Shown here: in pieces, positions 26,463 to 35,636 of the stretch
Numbering within the stretch: position 1 is the stretch's first letter
How the letters are laid out: every line of letters starts with the position of its first letter
Assembly: GCA_002346225.1 (NCBI GenBank)
Contig: DDYY01000055.1
Coordinates: 1,060 to 65,059 of the forward strand
Direction: 5' to 3'
From: Bacteroidetes bacterium UBA3022
Lineage (GTDB): Bacteria; Bacteroidota; Bacteroidia; Chitinophagales; BACL12
Length of the DNA stretch: 64,000 bases
Program-made: the position numbers and the translations under genes
Notes under the pieces: generated by a model
Databases searched by the model: none
What the model was told of the DNA's origin: nothing
The model's input: only the letters and a program-made list of their open reading frames with translations

Positions 26463-27047
26463 TCAGGGGCGTGCATAGCGCTTGCCGCGCGTGTACATCA
26501 GGCCAAGGTGGACAAACAGTCCAGAATACGATTGCAGACTGCCGAACGGCGCATAGGCTTTGCAATAGTTGAAACGATAAGAGAGCGATCCCGCCAGCAT
26601 AAACTCGGACGTCAGCTTGCGCGCAGCTACCAATGCCGGTTCTATTCCCCAGCCGTACAACCAGGTATCGCCTGCAGGAATAGCCATATGAAAAGAATTA
26701 ACATCTGTACTGATGAACCACGGAATATTGCGATAGGTCACCTGAGCAGCACTTGATGCCTTCAAAAATCCGGACGGCATCACCCACACCAAAGATAATC
26801 CTCCCTGTGCCGCAGGTCGCTCGGCCCAGCCATCGCTGCCGTACTCCACACCCAGATTGTACTGCAACCATCCGCCACGCACATTACCCGATACCGTCAC
26901 CCGTCCCAGGTACGCCGCCTCAGGATCTACCTCTAATGCACCGTTGCGGGTAATTCCCACGCCATAGCCGCCCACAGCAGTGTAAGTAAGCTGTGCCTGT
27001 GTGCAAAGCGGCACAGATAAAAGCAGGAAAAATAGATAGTTGCGCAT
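26463..27047 (-). CDS. Outer-membrane beta-barrel-like protein of unknown function
   Basis: A 194-residue exported protein (signal peptide MRNYLFFLLLSVPLCTQAQ). The mature chain alternates amphipathic strands and Gly/Tyr turns and ends LFVHLGLMYTRGKRYARP, suggesting a small outer-membrane barrel. A longer frame opens upstream but its first 41 codons are Arg/Pro-rich and come from the GC-rich gap, so I start at the Met before the signal peptide. No family recognised. Confidence 0.6.
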   Translation of the reverse strand: MRNYLFFLLLSVPLCTQAQLTYTAVGGYGVGITRNGALEVDPEAAYLGRVTVSGNVRGGWLQYNLGVEYGSDGWAERPAAQGGLSLVWVMPSGFLKASSAAQVTYRNIPWFISTDVNSFHMAIPAGDTWLYGWGIEPALVAARKLTSEFMLAGSLSYRFNYCKAYAPFGSLQSYSGLFVHLGLMYTRGKRYARP

Positions 27048-27236
27048 GCCTGCAAGATAACGCGTCCCGGTGAAAAGATGTTGTATGCCCGGGCGTATCC
27101 CCTTCCTGCGGAGCGGGGTCGGGCTGCTCCGGGGTACCGTGCTGCGCACCGGCTCCGCCGCCCTGCACATCCCTTACGCAGCACCCGCGCAGTGGCATGC
27201 AACACGCAGCAGTGTGCTACCCGCACAGTGGGGCAT
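27048..27236. other. GC-rich gap without a gene
   Basis: This stretch between the barrel-like gene and the YceI terminator is richer in G+C than its surroundings and contains repeated GCAC/GCAG words. Open frames across it are short and compositionally odd. I see no feature in it. Confidence 0.5.
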
Positions 27237-27242
27237 AAAAAA

Positions 27243-27268
27243 AACGGTCATCTGTGCAGATGACCGTT
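27243..27268 (-). terminator. Intrinsic terminator of the pirin-yceI unit
   Basis: A 12-base perfect inverted repeat (AACGGTCATCTG and its complement). On the minus strand it is followed by about eight U residues (plus-strand A run at 27237-27244). It lies 24 bases past the YceI stop. Confidence 0.8.
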
Positions 27269-27291
27269 GTATAACTAAAAATGAAAAGGAA

Positions 27292-27843
27292 TTAAGCCTG
27301 CTCCATTAATTGCACTTCGCAGTTAATGCGCACGTCTTCGGCTACCAGTACACCACCTGCTTCCAGTGCAGCGTTCCAGTTCAATCCCCACTCTTTGCGG
27401 TTGATTTTTCCGGAGATGGTAAAACCGGCTTTGTTATTGCCCCATGGATCTTTACCAAATCCACCGATCTCCACGTTGAATGTTACGGGCTTTTCAGTTC
27501 CGCGAATGGCCAGGTTACCGGTCATTTTGTATTGCTCATCGCTCACGCGCTCAATGCTGGTAGAGGTGAATACCATTTCAGGGTAGTTGTCAGCATCAAA
27601 GAAATCGGCACTGCGCAAATGGTTGTCGCGGTCAGTATTACCGGTATTCACCGTAGCTGTCTTAGCGCTGAATTTCACATTAGACTGGGTAAAGTCATCC
27701 TGGTTGATATCTGCATCTACACTGTATTCGTCAAAAGAACCGGATACATTGCTAACCATCATGTGTTTTACCTTGAAGGTAATTTCGGAATGCGCAGCGT
27801 CTAAAACCCATTTAGTCGCTGTTGCTGTTTGTGTTGAACTCAT
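27292..27843 (-). CDS. YceI family lipid-binding-like protein
   Basis: A 183-residue protein matching the YceI lipocalin-like fold: TKWVLDAAHSEITFKVKHMMVSNVSGSF at the N terminus, HLRSADFFDADNYPEMVFTS in the middle, and FTISGKINRKEWGLNWN near the end. No signal peptide is visible, unlike periplasmic E. coli YceI, so it is probably cytoplasmic. The family binds polyisoprenoids or similar hydrophobic ligands and is often stress-linked. It follows the pirin gene by 25 bases and shares its terminator, so both are probably one transcript. Confidence 0.9.
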   Translation of the reverse strand: MSSTQTATATKWVLDAAHSEITFKVKHMMVSNVSGSFDEYSVDADINQDDFTQSNVKFSAKTATVNTGNTDRDNHLRSADFFDADNYPEMVFTSTSIERVSDEQYKMTGNLAIRGTEKPVTFNVEIGGFGKDPWGNNKAGFTISGKINRKEWGLNWNAALEAGGVLVAEDVRINCEVQLMEQA

Positions 27844-27868
27844 CTTGTTTGTTTTAATTTGTTTTAAT

Positions 27869-28729
27869 TTATATAGTCATGGGAATATCCATCAAAAGAA
27901 TCACTGCATCCGCACTGTTGGCTGATAGTGCAATGCTGTCTGCATCTGTTATACCGGCAGCATCGCGGGCCTCGAGCACTTGTCCGTTCACCGTAAAACT
28001 GCCCTTGATAACAAAAGCATATACGCCGTTTCCTGCTCTCTTACTGCTGTAGGTAGTGCCTTTACCTTGCTCAAAACGGCCCATATGAAACCACGCATCC
28101 TGGTGTATCCACACACCTTCATCATCCGCCGAAGGCGACAGTATTTGCTGCAGCTTGTTGTTCCGCTCTTCCGGGTTCAGTGAAATCTGATCGTACCGGG
28201 GCGTTACACCTTTCTTATTGGGGAACAACCAGATTTGCAGGAATTTCACTTCCTTATCCTTGTTCTTGTTGTACTCACTGTGGCGGATGCCTGTTCCTGC
28301 ACTCATAACCTGAATGTCTCCCTGGCGAATCACCGTGGTATTACCCATGCTGTCCTTGTGTTCCAGATCTCCATCCAGTGGAATGCTGATGATTTCCATA
28401 TTGTCGTGCGGGTGGGTACCAAAACCCATTCCCGGCGCAACGGTATCATCATTCAATACCCTTAATACACCGAAGTGCATTTTATCGGGATTGTAATAGG
28501 AGGCAAAGCTGAAACTGTGGTAACTGTTCAACCAGCCATGGTTGGCATGACCGCGCTCGCCCGCCTTGTGTAATATGATATTGCCCATAGTAATTCCTTT
28601 TTTTTCGGGAAGATGATTGAATCCAACAATAGCCGCCGATTCCTTGCTACCGGAATCAGCTACCACTTTTCCGGCAGCTATTACGCCGGCTCCTACGATG
28701 GCCTTCTTTATCATATTTCTTCTGTCCAT
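27869..28729 (-). CDS. Pirin family protein with Tat-type signal
   Basis: A 286-residue protein of the pirin/quercetinase-like bicupin family. After the leader come HANHGWLNSYHSFSFASYYNPDKMHFG, FGTHPHDNMEIISIPLDGDLEHKDS (His metal ligands), and IRHSEYNKNKDKEVKFLQIWLFP. The N terminus MDRRNMIKKAIVGAGVIAAG carries a twin-arginine motif, unusual since most pirins are cytoplasmic, so this copy may be exported folded with its metal. I use the ATG at 28729 because the predicted start of transcription lies just upstream of it. Confidence 0.88.
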   Translation of the reverse strand: MDRRNMIKKAIVGAGVIAAGKVVADSGSKESAAIVGFNHLPEKKGITMGNIILHKAGERGHANHGWLNSYHSFSFASYYNPDKMHFGVLRVLNDDTVAPGMGFGTHPHDNMEIISIPLDGDLEHKDSMGNTTVIRQGDIQVMSAGTGIRHSEYNKNKDKEVKFLQIWLFPNKKGVTPRYDQISLNPEERNNKLQQILSPSADDEGVWIHQDAWFHMGRFEQGKGTTYSSKRAGNGVYAFVIKGSFTVNGQVLEARDAAGITDADSIALSANSADAVILLMDIPMTI

Positions 28730-28753
28730 AGTAATTTGTTGAATACTTAAGGG

Positions 28754-28761
28754 CAAAATTA
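28754..28761 (-). promoter_or_regulatory. -7 promoter element before pirin
   Basis: CAAAATTA on the plus strand reads TAATTTTG on the minus strand, matching TAnnTTTG, 24 bases before the pirin ATG. No -33 TTG is present at normal spacing, which fits a promoter that needs an activator. Confidence 0.45.
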
Positions 28762-28783
28762 GTGGTACGAAAAAGGCTGCGCA

Positions 28784-28797
28784 TTGAACTAGTTCAA
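28784..28797. promoter_or_regulatory. Perfect palindrome TTGAACTAGTTCAA upstream of pirin
   Basis: A 14-base perfect palindrome centred roughly 43 bases upstream of the start of transcription implied by the -7 box at 28754-28761. This is where class II Crp/Fnr activators bind, and a Crp-family gene begins less than 1 kb away. The pairing of regulator and site is inference. Confidence 0.5.
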
Positions 28798-28891
28798 GAA
28801 GTTGCCATAACTTTTTTCGAACAACCCCCTTAACAACGTTTAGTAGAAAATTGTTGAGTGGCTTTCGAAAAACTGTTATAAAAACAGGTAA

Positions 28892-29482
28892 TCAGGAGGC
28901 GAGCTTGCGTCTTATCTTACTGAGAAATTCGGGTGTGATACCCAGATAAGAAGCGATATGATGCTGGGGAATGCGCTGCGGAATAGCGGGGTACTTTTCC
29001 ATGAATTCCTGGTAGCGCTGCTCCGCTGTTTTGGCAATGGTTGCGTAAAGACGATTCTGAATGGCGGCCAGAGAGCGTTGTATCATCAGGCGGAACATGC
29101 GCTCAAAGGCGGGCACCTTTTCAAATAACAATTCTTTGTTTTCCTGATTGATCATCCACAGGATGCTGTCTTCCATAGCCTCTATGTACAGGCTGCTGGG
29201 AATATTGTACGTAAAGCTGACGAGGTCGCCCAGCCACCAGTCTTCGACCGGAAACATGATGTTCACCTCATTGCCCTTCTCATCCAGATAATAGGAACGC
29301 AGGCATCCGCTGATGACGTAATACTCATAGCGGCAAATCTCTCCTGCTCGCAACAGGTGCTGCTTGCGCTCAATGGTTTTGGGCTCCAGTATGCTATGGA
29401 AAAACGAGCGCTCTTCCGGAGTAATCGCAATACAGCGATCTACATAAGCATCGATTTCTGAATAGGAAAAAGCTTCGTTCAT
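28892..29482 (-). CDS. Crp/Fnr family transcriptional regulator
   Basis: A 196-residue regulator with an N-terminal cyclic-nucleotide-binding-like barrel (HLLRAGEICRYEYYVISGCLRSYYLDEKGNE) and a C-terminal winged helix (IPQHHIASYLGITPEFLSKIRRKLAS). The usual cAMP phosphate-binding Arg-Ser pair is absent, as in many Bacteroidota members, so the ligand is unknown. The Met at 29482 is chosen because the longer frame reads into the upstream GH13 gene. It starts 2 bases after that gene's stop, so it is probably co-transcribed with it. Confidence 0.9.
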   Translation of the reverse strand: MNEAFSYSEIDAYVDRCIAITPEERSFFHSILEPKTIERKQHLLRAGEICRYEYYVISGCLRSYYLDEKGNEVNIMFPVEDWWLGDLVSFTYNIPSSLYIEAMEDSILWMINQENKELLFEKVPAFERMFRLMIQRSLAAIQNRLYATIAKTAEQRYQEFMEKYPAIPQRIPQHHIASYLGITPEFLSKIRRKLAS

Positions 29483-29484
29483 TG

Positions 29485-31317
29485 TTATTCGAGTTCTATG
29501 ACCATGGCACTCATGGGCGCTACCTGCAATACTGATAGGTCGGTAATCACTGTCTCGTCTATTACGGAGCGTGCCTTTGTATATCCTGCTAACGATGTGT
29601 TGAATCTTTTCGTTTCCACCGGCTTCCATTCGTCGGAAGTGTTGACCAGTACCATGACCGAGTAATCATCATTATACCTGAAATATACATATATATTGTT
29701 CTCGGGTACATAGTGCATGGTTTTTCCATCTGCAAAAACGGGGTGCGTCTTCCGCCAGTTCGCCAGTTTACGCACATGCTGAAAGGCCTCTTGCTCTGTG
29801 GCCGTCCTGCCCGCAGCCGCAAACTTATTGCTGGCATCTGCTTTCCATCCTCCCGGAAAATCCACCCTTACTGTATCCATGGGATTGGCGAAGTTGGTCA
29901 GCAGCACCTCATCTCCGTAAAACCATTGCGGTATGCCCCGCAGGGTGAGCAGCAGGGTGACACCTATTTTATATTTTTGAATGTCTTCTCCGGCCATGGA
30001 GTAGAAGCGGTCAATATCGTGATTGCCCAGAAACGTCACGTTACCGGCACCGCCATTGTCGCCATACATATAATCCTGCACCAGCCGGAGGTAGAGATTT
30101 CCCGTTCCCTGCTCCCAGCCAAAGGGCTCAGTTATACTTTTGATGATGCCCCAGTAGAGGTCGAAATCCAGCACGCCATCGAGGTGGGTGTTGACACCGG
30201 TTTTCAGGTTGTTGTTGCCGTTGTAATATCCCTGCACGCCTTTGCCATTCACCCAGACTTCTGCAAATTCTGTGAAACCCGGGTATTCGTTGTTGATGGC
30301 GATGGCCCACTCGGTAAGGAAGTCCTGATCGGCGTACGAGTAAGTATCCAGCCGGAATGCATCTATCTGCATTTCTTCTATCCACCAGATGCACCACTGA
30401 ATGAGGTATTTTGCCACCAGGGGATTGCGTTGGTTGAGGTCGGGCATTTGGGTATCGAACCAACCGTTGGTCATGCGCTCCCTGTCGGAAGGGCTGGCAT
30501 ACATGTCTACCAGCGCAGATGTTCTGTAGTTGGTGCGTGTGAACCCATCCCACTGATTGAGCCAGTCGGCGCTGGGCAGGTCGCGGATAAATGCGTGCTG
30601 GTCACCCACATGGTTCAGCACTACGTCGAACACTACCTGCATACCTCTTTTATGGCTTTCATCTACATACAAGCGATACTGTTCATTATCGCCTATGCGG
30701 GGATCCAGGGCATAGTGGTTGGTAATGGCGTATCCATGGTAGCTGTACAAAGGCTGGTTGTTTTCCAGTGGTGGTGTCAGCCAGGTGGCGGTAACACCGA
30801 GGTCCTTCAGGTAATCCAGCTTTCCTATAACACCCAAAAGGTCACCGCCATGGCGTTTGTTATTATAACCCCGATTCACCTCCTGCTCCAGCGTGGTGGA
30901 CACGATGTCATTACCCGGGTTTTCATTGACAAACCGATCGGGCATGATAAGGTAGATGAAATCGCTGCCATCGAGTCCGTATGCCAGGCTGCGTGCTTCC
31001 CGGTATTTCAATTCGTACTCCAGCACTTCCGATTGTCCGTTCCTGGTGAAAAGGATGGGCACTTTGCCCGGTGCGGTATTTTCCGCAATCGACAAATCAC
31101 AAAAGACATAATTGGGATTTTCGACAAATGTGGTGCGCAACAAAGTTACGCCCGGATAGTCGACGCGCACCTCCGAAGCGGCCACATCCGTGCGGTGAAT
31201 CATAACCTGTACTTCCTGTTGCCGCATTCCTACCCACCAGTGAGGTGGATACACTTTCTGTGCTAACAACGAACCTAACAGCAGGCATACAACAACCAAA
31301 GACATACATTTTTTCAT
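29485..31317 (-). CDS. GH13 cyclomaltodextrinase/neopullulanase-like enzyme
   Basis: A 610-residue enzyme with a signal peptide (to about residue 20), an N-terminal Ig-like domain (WWVGMRQQEVQVMIHR, 25-105) typical of cyclomaltodextrinases, and a GH13 barrel. Visible are DVVLNH (231-236), nucleophile D324 in FRLDTYSY, acid/base E353 in EFAEVWVNG and D434 in LGNHDIDRF. A C-terminal beta domain closes it. No T9SS domain is seen, so it is probably periplasmic, like SusA, trimming imported maltodextrins. Start chosen at MKKCMSL for the signal peptide. Confidence 0.92.
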   Translation of the reverse strand: MKKCMSLVVVCLLLGSLLAQKVYPPHWWVGMRQQEVQVMIHRTDVAASEVRVDYPGVTLLRTTFVENPNYVFCDLSIAENTAPGKVPILFTRNGQSEVLEYELKYREARSLAYGLDGSDFIYLIMPDRFVNENPGNDIVSTTLEQEVNRGYNNKRHGGDLLGVIGKLDYLKDLGVTATWLTPPLENNQPLYSYHGYAITNHYALDPRIGDNEQYRLYVDESHKRGMQVVFDVVLNHVGDQHAFIRDLPSADWLNQWDGFTRTNYRTSALVDMYASPSDRERMTNGWFDTQMPDLNQRNPLVAKYLIQWCIWWIEEMQIDAFRLDTYSYADQDFLTEWAIAINNEYPGFTEFAEVWVNGKGVQGYYNGNNNLKTGVNTHLDGVLDFDLYWGIIKSITEPFGWEQGTGNLYLRLVQDYMYGDNGGAGNVTFLGNHDIDRFYSMAGEDIQKYKIGVTLLLTLRGIPQWFYGDEVLLTNFANPMDTVRVDFPGGWKADASNKFAAAGRTATEQEAFQHVRKLANWRKTHPVFADGKTMHYVPENNIYVYFRYNDDYSVMVLVNTSDEWKPVETKRFNTSLAGYTKARSVIDETVITDLSVLQVAPMSAMVIELE

Positions 31318-31436
31318 GGACACATTTCTGTTGGTGAAAGTAATAATTGCAGCTGAAAACTCTGTCATGCGCAGGGCAAGGGGCTTTTCGGAAAGCGATT
31401 TGGTGGGACGGTAGTTTTATGAATATAATACGTGTA

Positions 31437-31506
31437 CAACCCTTTCAGCTTGCTACTAAACATTTATAGAAAGTGTCCCCCTGGACGGGGGGCGAAGGGG
31501 GGTGAT
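31437..31506 (+). repeat. RE-type repeat, plus orientation, copy 1
   Basis: A stretch with CATTTATAGAAAG leads into the 32-base core GTCCCCCTGGACGGGGGG.. ending GGGGTGAT (core at 31475-31506). The core can fold through its C and G runs. Confidence 0.85.
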
Positions 31507-31610
31507 AAGTACCTCTAACTTACGTTGCTTAGAGTACATGGAATGAAATTGGAACGGATTGAGAAGGCTCAGTTAAAGCTTATTACAAGCATTTATAGAA
31601 AGCGTCCCCC
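31501..31610 (+). repeat. 110-bp inverted-repeat arm, left of the efflux operon
   Basis: This stretch is about 93% identical to the reverse complement of 39134-39243. The two arms face each other across the 7.5-kb segment containing the RND efflux operon. Confidence 0.85.
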
Positions 31611-31635
31611 CGGACGGGGGGCGAAGGGGGGTGAT
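31577..31635 (+). repeat. RE-type repeat, plus orientation, copy 2
   Basis: GCTTATTACAAGCATTTATA then the canonical core GTCCCCCCGGACGGGGGG.. at 31604-31635. It is joined without spacer to an LE-like sequence in reverse. Confidence 0.85.
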
Positions 31636-31764
31636 TGCAATGCATTGTCTATATCAATTTCCACGTTTGTCTGTACAAGAATGAAACAAGCATCATTTGA
31701 ACCAATACACTATCACCCGCCGGTTCCTGCAGGAGGAAAAAAAGCTATAAAACATATGTGTATC

Positions 31765-31833
31765 AAACCTTTTCAGCTTATTACAAGCATTTATAGAAAG
31801 TGTCCCCCTGGACGGGGGGCGAAGGGGGGTGAT
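31765..31833 (+). repeat. RE-type repeat, plus orientation, copy 3
   Basis: The same CAGCTTATTACAAGCATTTA tail and core (31802-31833). The preceding spacer resembles, in reverse, the spacer following the RE copy at 39238. Confidence 0.85.
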
Positions 31834-31993
31834 TTTAAAGTAAGAATTTGATTCTTGGGTGTTATGTACATTTCAATAGGTGAAGCGATATTAATAAGCT
31901 TTTATAATACATACTCTTGGATGAAACTCTATTTCCATACTATGACCTGCCCGCTACAGGAGGTACAGGAACTTTACAAATATGTAGGCGCAC

Positions 31994-32092
31994 AACCCTT
32001 TCAGCTTACTACTAAATAATTATAGAAAGCATCTCCCCGGTTTAACCCAATAACTATCGGGTTAAAGGGAGAACCCGCAAGGGAAGGGGTAC
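31994..32092 (+). repeat. Variant RE repeat with TTTAACCC..GGGTTAAA hairpin
   Basis: The RE tail is recognisable (CAGCTTACTACTAAATAATT) but the GC core is replaced by a segment containing 8-base arms TTTAACCC and GGGTTAAA. Its inverted counterpart is at 39078-39167. The remaining bases from 31318 to 32100 hold only these repeats and short spacers, with no gene. Confidence 0.75.
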
Positions 32093-32103
32093 GTATTGCC
32101 AGA

Positions 32104-32135
32104 ATAAAAAAACCCCGCTTCAGATAAGCGGGGTT
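32104..32135 (-). terminator. Terminator of the efflux operon
   Basis: A 10-base stem AACCCCGCTT/AAGCGGGGTT with a 5-base loop. On the minus strand it is followed by a seven-U run. It lies 26 bases after the stop of the RND gene. Confidence 0.85.
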
Positions 32136-32160
32136 TGGTATATTAACTATTCATATCTAA

Positions 32161-35100
32161 TCACGGCTTGTCATGGTGCTGCATGCCCGGTGCCAGGCTG
32201 CCGGAGGTGGAAGGGCTTCCCCCGCCGAATAAACGCAACACCCTCATTTTAGCGCGATCAATGAGCAGGTAAGTTACCGGCACAATCACGAGTGTAAGGA
32301 AGGTAGCAAAGGTGAGTCCGAAGATTACGGCCCATGCCAATGGTCCCCAGAACATCACACTGTCACCACCGATATAAAACTGGGCATCGAAACTGCTCAG
32401 CATGGTAAAGAAGTTAAAGTTGATACCAATAGCCAGTGGGAGCAGACCCAACACCGTAGTAATTGCGGTGAGCAACACAGGACGCAGACGGGTAGAACCG
32501 GCACTCACAATACTGGTCAATAGCTCATCGTAAGGTAAATCATCGGGCGACTCGAGGTCGAGTTCCAATGCCCTTCTTTTCCTTTCGAGTTCAACGAAGT
32601 CAATCAAAACTATGGCGTTGTTCACCACGACTCCGGCAAGGGATATGATACCAATACCGGTCATGAGGATTACAAAGTCCATATTGAAAATCTGTATACC
32701 GAGCAACACACCAATCATAGAAAACAATACTGAGGTGAGTATGATGATGGGCATGAGTATACTATTGAACTGCGAAACCATGATGAGGAAAATCAGCAAC
32801 ACAGCAATAATGAGTGCATTGGTAAGGAAGGCTGTGTCGGATGCCTGGTCTTCCTGTTGACCGGTGAATTTGTAATTGAAACCTTCCGGCATATCGTAAG
32901 CAGCGAGTCGCTCTTTTAGCTGGGTATTGATTTCGTTGGCGTTGTACCCCACGTTGACGTTGGAATAAATGGTGATAACGCGGTCCAGATCTTTGCGCTT
33001 GATGCTGCCATAGGTGGACGCGTAGTCGAGGCTGGCAACAGCAGATACCGGTACCTGACTTATTTTACCCGTTGCCTGATCGCGGAAGGTGATGCGCGTA
33101 TTCAGCAGGGTGCTGAGGTTGTAGCGTTTTTCATCTTCAAAGCGCAACATGATAGGATAGTCGTCTTCGCCTTCTTTGTATTTCGATATTTCCTTTCCAA
33201 AAAGTGCTGTTCTAAGCGACATGGCTACATCAGCGGTGCTTACCCCATAGCGTTTGGCAGCATCGCGGTTCACCGTCAACACCAGTTCGGGCTTACCTGT
33301 TTCCAGATCGGTTTTCAGTTCTTCAATACCGGGAATGCCCGCATCTTTCAAATAATCTTTTATTTCATCTGTAAGCAGCACCAGTTTGGTAAAGTCTTCA
33401 CCTGAAATTTCGACGTTGATGGGCGGACCTACCGGAGGGCCGAATGGAGACGGGCTCACCGTAATCTGTGCGCCGGGAATATCTTTCACGGCACCGCGAA
33501 TTTTTTCCATGATGTCGCTGGTAGATTTTCCGTTGCGCTCTTCAAAGGGAACAAAGGAAACCGTAACCCTTCCGCGGTGGGGTGAGTTACCCATGCTTAC
33601 GCCTTCGTTGGGGTCGGAGGTGCCTTCGCCTACCTGCGCAAGCGTGGCTTCTACAACTTCCACATCATCTTTCAAGGTAGTCTTTAGGGCCCTTTCTACC
33701 TGCGCTGTAATAGCGTTGGTTTTGGTGATATCGGTTCCCAGCGGCGCGGCAATAAACACGTTCACGTAAGTCGGGTCGCCTTCGGGGAAGTATAAGGTCT
33801 TGGGCGGTGCCACAATCATACTGGCACAGGAGCCCAGAAACAACAAGAAAGTTCCCAGGAAGAACCAAACCGGACGATAGCCTTTTAACGCGTAGGAAAT
33901 GGTACGACGATAGACATTCTCCAGCCGCACCAGCGGTCCGTTTTGGAACTTGATAGACGCCGGTTGCAGTACGAAACGGTTAAGGGCTGCCACCAAACCT
34001 ACGATGAGCGACAGGTTACCCAGAAAAGTAGCACCTGCCAGGTGAGCCAGGCCTCCAATGATGGCGGCTCCTATAATCAGGTACCAGAAGTTGCGGGTGG
34101 GTTTGGTGCGCACCTCGCTGGTGTTTTGCACCTTCATAAACCGCGATGCAATGACCGGGTTAATGACCAGTCCTACAAACAGGGAAGAGGAGAGTGTGAT
34201 AATCAAGGTAAGGGGGAGGTACTTCATGAACTCACCCATCAGGTCATTCCAGAACAGCAATGGCACAAAGGCCGCCACTGTGGTAGCAGTAGAAGCGATG
34301 ATGGGCCAGGCTACTTCGCCCACACCTTCAATGGCTGCGCGGATAGGTGTCTTGCCCTCGCTCATGAGGCGATAGGTGTTTTCAACTACCACAATACCGT
34401 TATCTACCAGCATCCCCAGTGCGAGGATGAGGGAGAACAGCACCATCATATTCAGGGTGATACCAAATGCATTCAGGATCATAAATGCCATGAGCATAGA
34501 AAGCGGAATGGCAATACCTACAAAGGAAGCGTTGCGCAAGCCAAGAAAGAACAGCAATACCAATACAACCAGAATCACACCGGAAATAATATTGTTTTCC
34601 AGATTGGATACCATCAATTTGGTATCGCGGCTTTGGTCGTTGGTGATAGCAATTTTCAGCTCGGGCGGGAACCGTCCACTGTCTTCGGCTTCCTTGATGA
34701 TTTCCTGAATTTGTTCTGAGGCCTCTATGAGGTTCCCTCCACTTTTCTTTTTGATGTCGAGGGTAACTACGTTCTCACCATCGAGACGGGCGTAGGAGTT
34801 GGGTTCGATATAGTCGAATGAAATGGTAGCGATATCGCGGAGGTATACGATTCTCTGGTTCTCGTATTTCACGATTACATTTTCCATTTGCGTTACATCG
34901 CTGAACTCGCCTACTATACGAATATCGCGACGGGCTTCATCGGTAAGGATTTCGCCGGCACTCATGGTGAGGTTTTCTGCGGAAATGGCATTCTCAATGT
35001 CGTAGAAACTGATTTCCAGGCTTTCCATCCTTTCCTTATCCACCATTATCTTCACCTCTTTGTCGAGAACGCCCCTGATATCGACACCGGATACAGCTTC

Positions 35101-35631
35101 CAGCTTCTCGATTTCATCTTCGAGGTATTCGCCGTATTCTTTCAAAAGGTCGACATCATTAATACCATAGAGGTTGATGTTCATGACCGGAAATTCGGAG
35201 AAGTCGAGAGCGAAAATATTGGGTTCGTTATCGAGGTCATTGGGCAGGTCGCCTTTGGCTTTATCGACGGCGTCTTTCACATCCTGCAGGGCGGCATCCA
35301 CATCCACATCGTAATTGAACGCCACAGTGATGGTGGCGTAATCCTGAATAGAGGTGGAGCGGATTTCGTCTACATCGCCGATGGTATTGAGTTCCTTTTC
35401 AATAGGTCGGGTGATGAGGTTTTCCACGTCCTTGGGGGAGTTTCCCGGATACAGCACGCCCACGTAAATTTCGGGCTGTGTGATTTCGGGAAAGCTTTCA
35501 CGGGGCATGGCGTTGTAGGCCGATACTCCCATGATGAGTATGATGAGCGCCAGGAACATGACGCTGATGCGGTTGTTGACCGAGAAGGTCGACAGTCCGA
35601 ATTCTTTTATGATGGTATTTTCCTTACTCAT
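32161..35631 (-). CDS. RND family efflux pump, inner-membrane subunit
   Basis: A 1156-residue AcrB/HAE-type transporter: a first helix after the N-terminal amphipathic segment, a large periplasmic loop (about 40-340), a helix bundle containing LGMLVDNGIVVVENTYR with the proton-relay Asp, a second periplasmic loop and a second helix bundle (about 960-1110). Additional hydrophobic segments sit around 520-560, giving a somewhat long central region. It would export drugs or other amphiphiles using the proton gradient, with the adaptor and TolC-type gene upstream. Five bases separate it from the adaptor gene. Confidence 0.95.
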   Translation of the reverse strand: MSKENTIIKEFGLSTFSVNNRISVMFLALIILIMGVSAYNAMPRESFPEITQPEIYVGVLYPGNSPKDVENLITRPIEKELNTIGDVDEIRSTSIQDYATITVAFNYDVDVDAALQDVKDAVDKAKGDLPNDLDNEPNIFALDFSEFPVMNINLYGINDVDLLKEYGEYLEDEIEKLEAVSGVDIRGVLDKEVKIMVDKERMESLEISFYDIENAISAENLTMSAGEILTDEARRDIRIVGEFSDVTQMENVIVKYENQRIVYLRDIATISFDYIEPNSYARLDGENVVTLDIKKKSGGNLIEASEQIQEIIKEAEDSGRFPPELKIAITNDQSRDTKLMVSNLENNIISGVILVVLVLLFFLGLRNASFVGIAIPLSMLMAFMILNAFGITLNMMVLFSLILALGMLVDNGIVVVENTYRLMSEGKTPIRAAIEGVGEVAWPIIASTATTVAAFVPLLFWNDLMGEFMKYLPLTLIITLSSSLFVGLVINPVIASRFMKVQNTSEVRTKPTRNFWYLIIGAAIIGGLAHLAGATFLGNLSLIVGLVAALNRFVLQPASIKFQNGPLVRLENVYRRTISYALKGYRPVWFFLGTFLLFLGSCASMIVAPPKTLYFPEGDPTYVNVFIAAPLGTDITKTNAITAQVERALKTTLKDDVEVVEATLAQVGEGTSDPNEGVSMGNSPHRGRVTVSFVPFEERNGKSTSDIMEKIRGAVKDIPGAQITVSPSPFGPPVGPPINVEISGEDFTKLVLLTDEIKDYLKDAGIPGIEELKTDLETGKPELVLTVNRDAAKRYGVSTADVAMSLRTALFGKEISKYKEGEDDYPIMLRFEDEKRYNLSTLLNTRITFRDQATGKISQVPVSAVASLDYASTYGSIKRKDLDRVITIYSNVNVGYNANEINTQLKERLAAYDMPEGFNYKFTGQQEDQASDTAFLTNALIIAVLLIFLIMVSQFNSILMPIIILTSVLFSMIGVLLGIQIFNMDFVILMTGIGIISLAGVVVNNAIVLIDFVELERKRRALELDLESPDDLPYDELLTSIVSAGSTRLRPVLLTAITTVLGLLPLAIGINFNFFTMLSSFDAQFYIGGDSVMFWGPLAWAVIFGLTFATFLTLVIVPVTYLLIDRAKMRVLRLFGGGSPSTSGSLAPGMQHHDKP

Positions 35632-35636
35632 AACGA

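Noticed and set aside
29713..31266. Long open frame opposite the GH13 gene
   Set aside because: It is antisense to a gene with all catalytic motifs intact, and its translation shows no recognisable domain. The same applies to the long frames at 18365-19555, 45208-46209 and 33943-34719.
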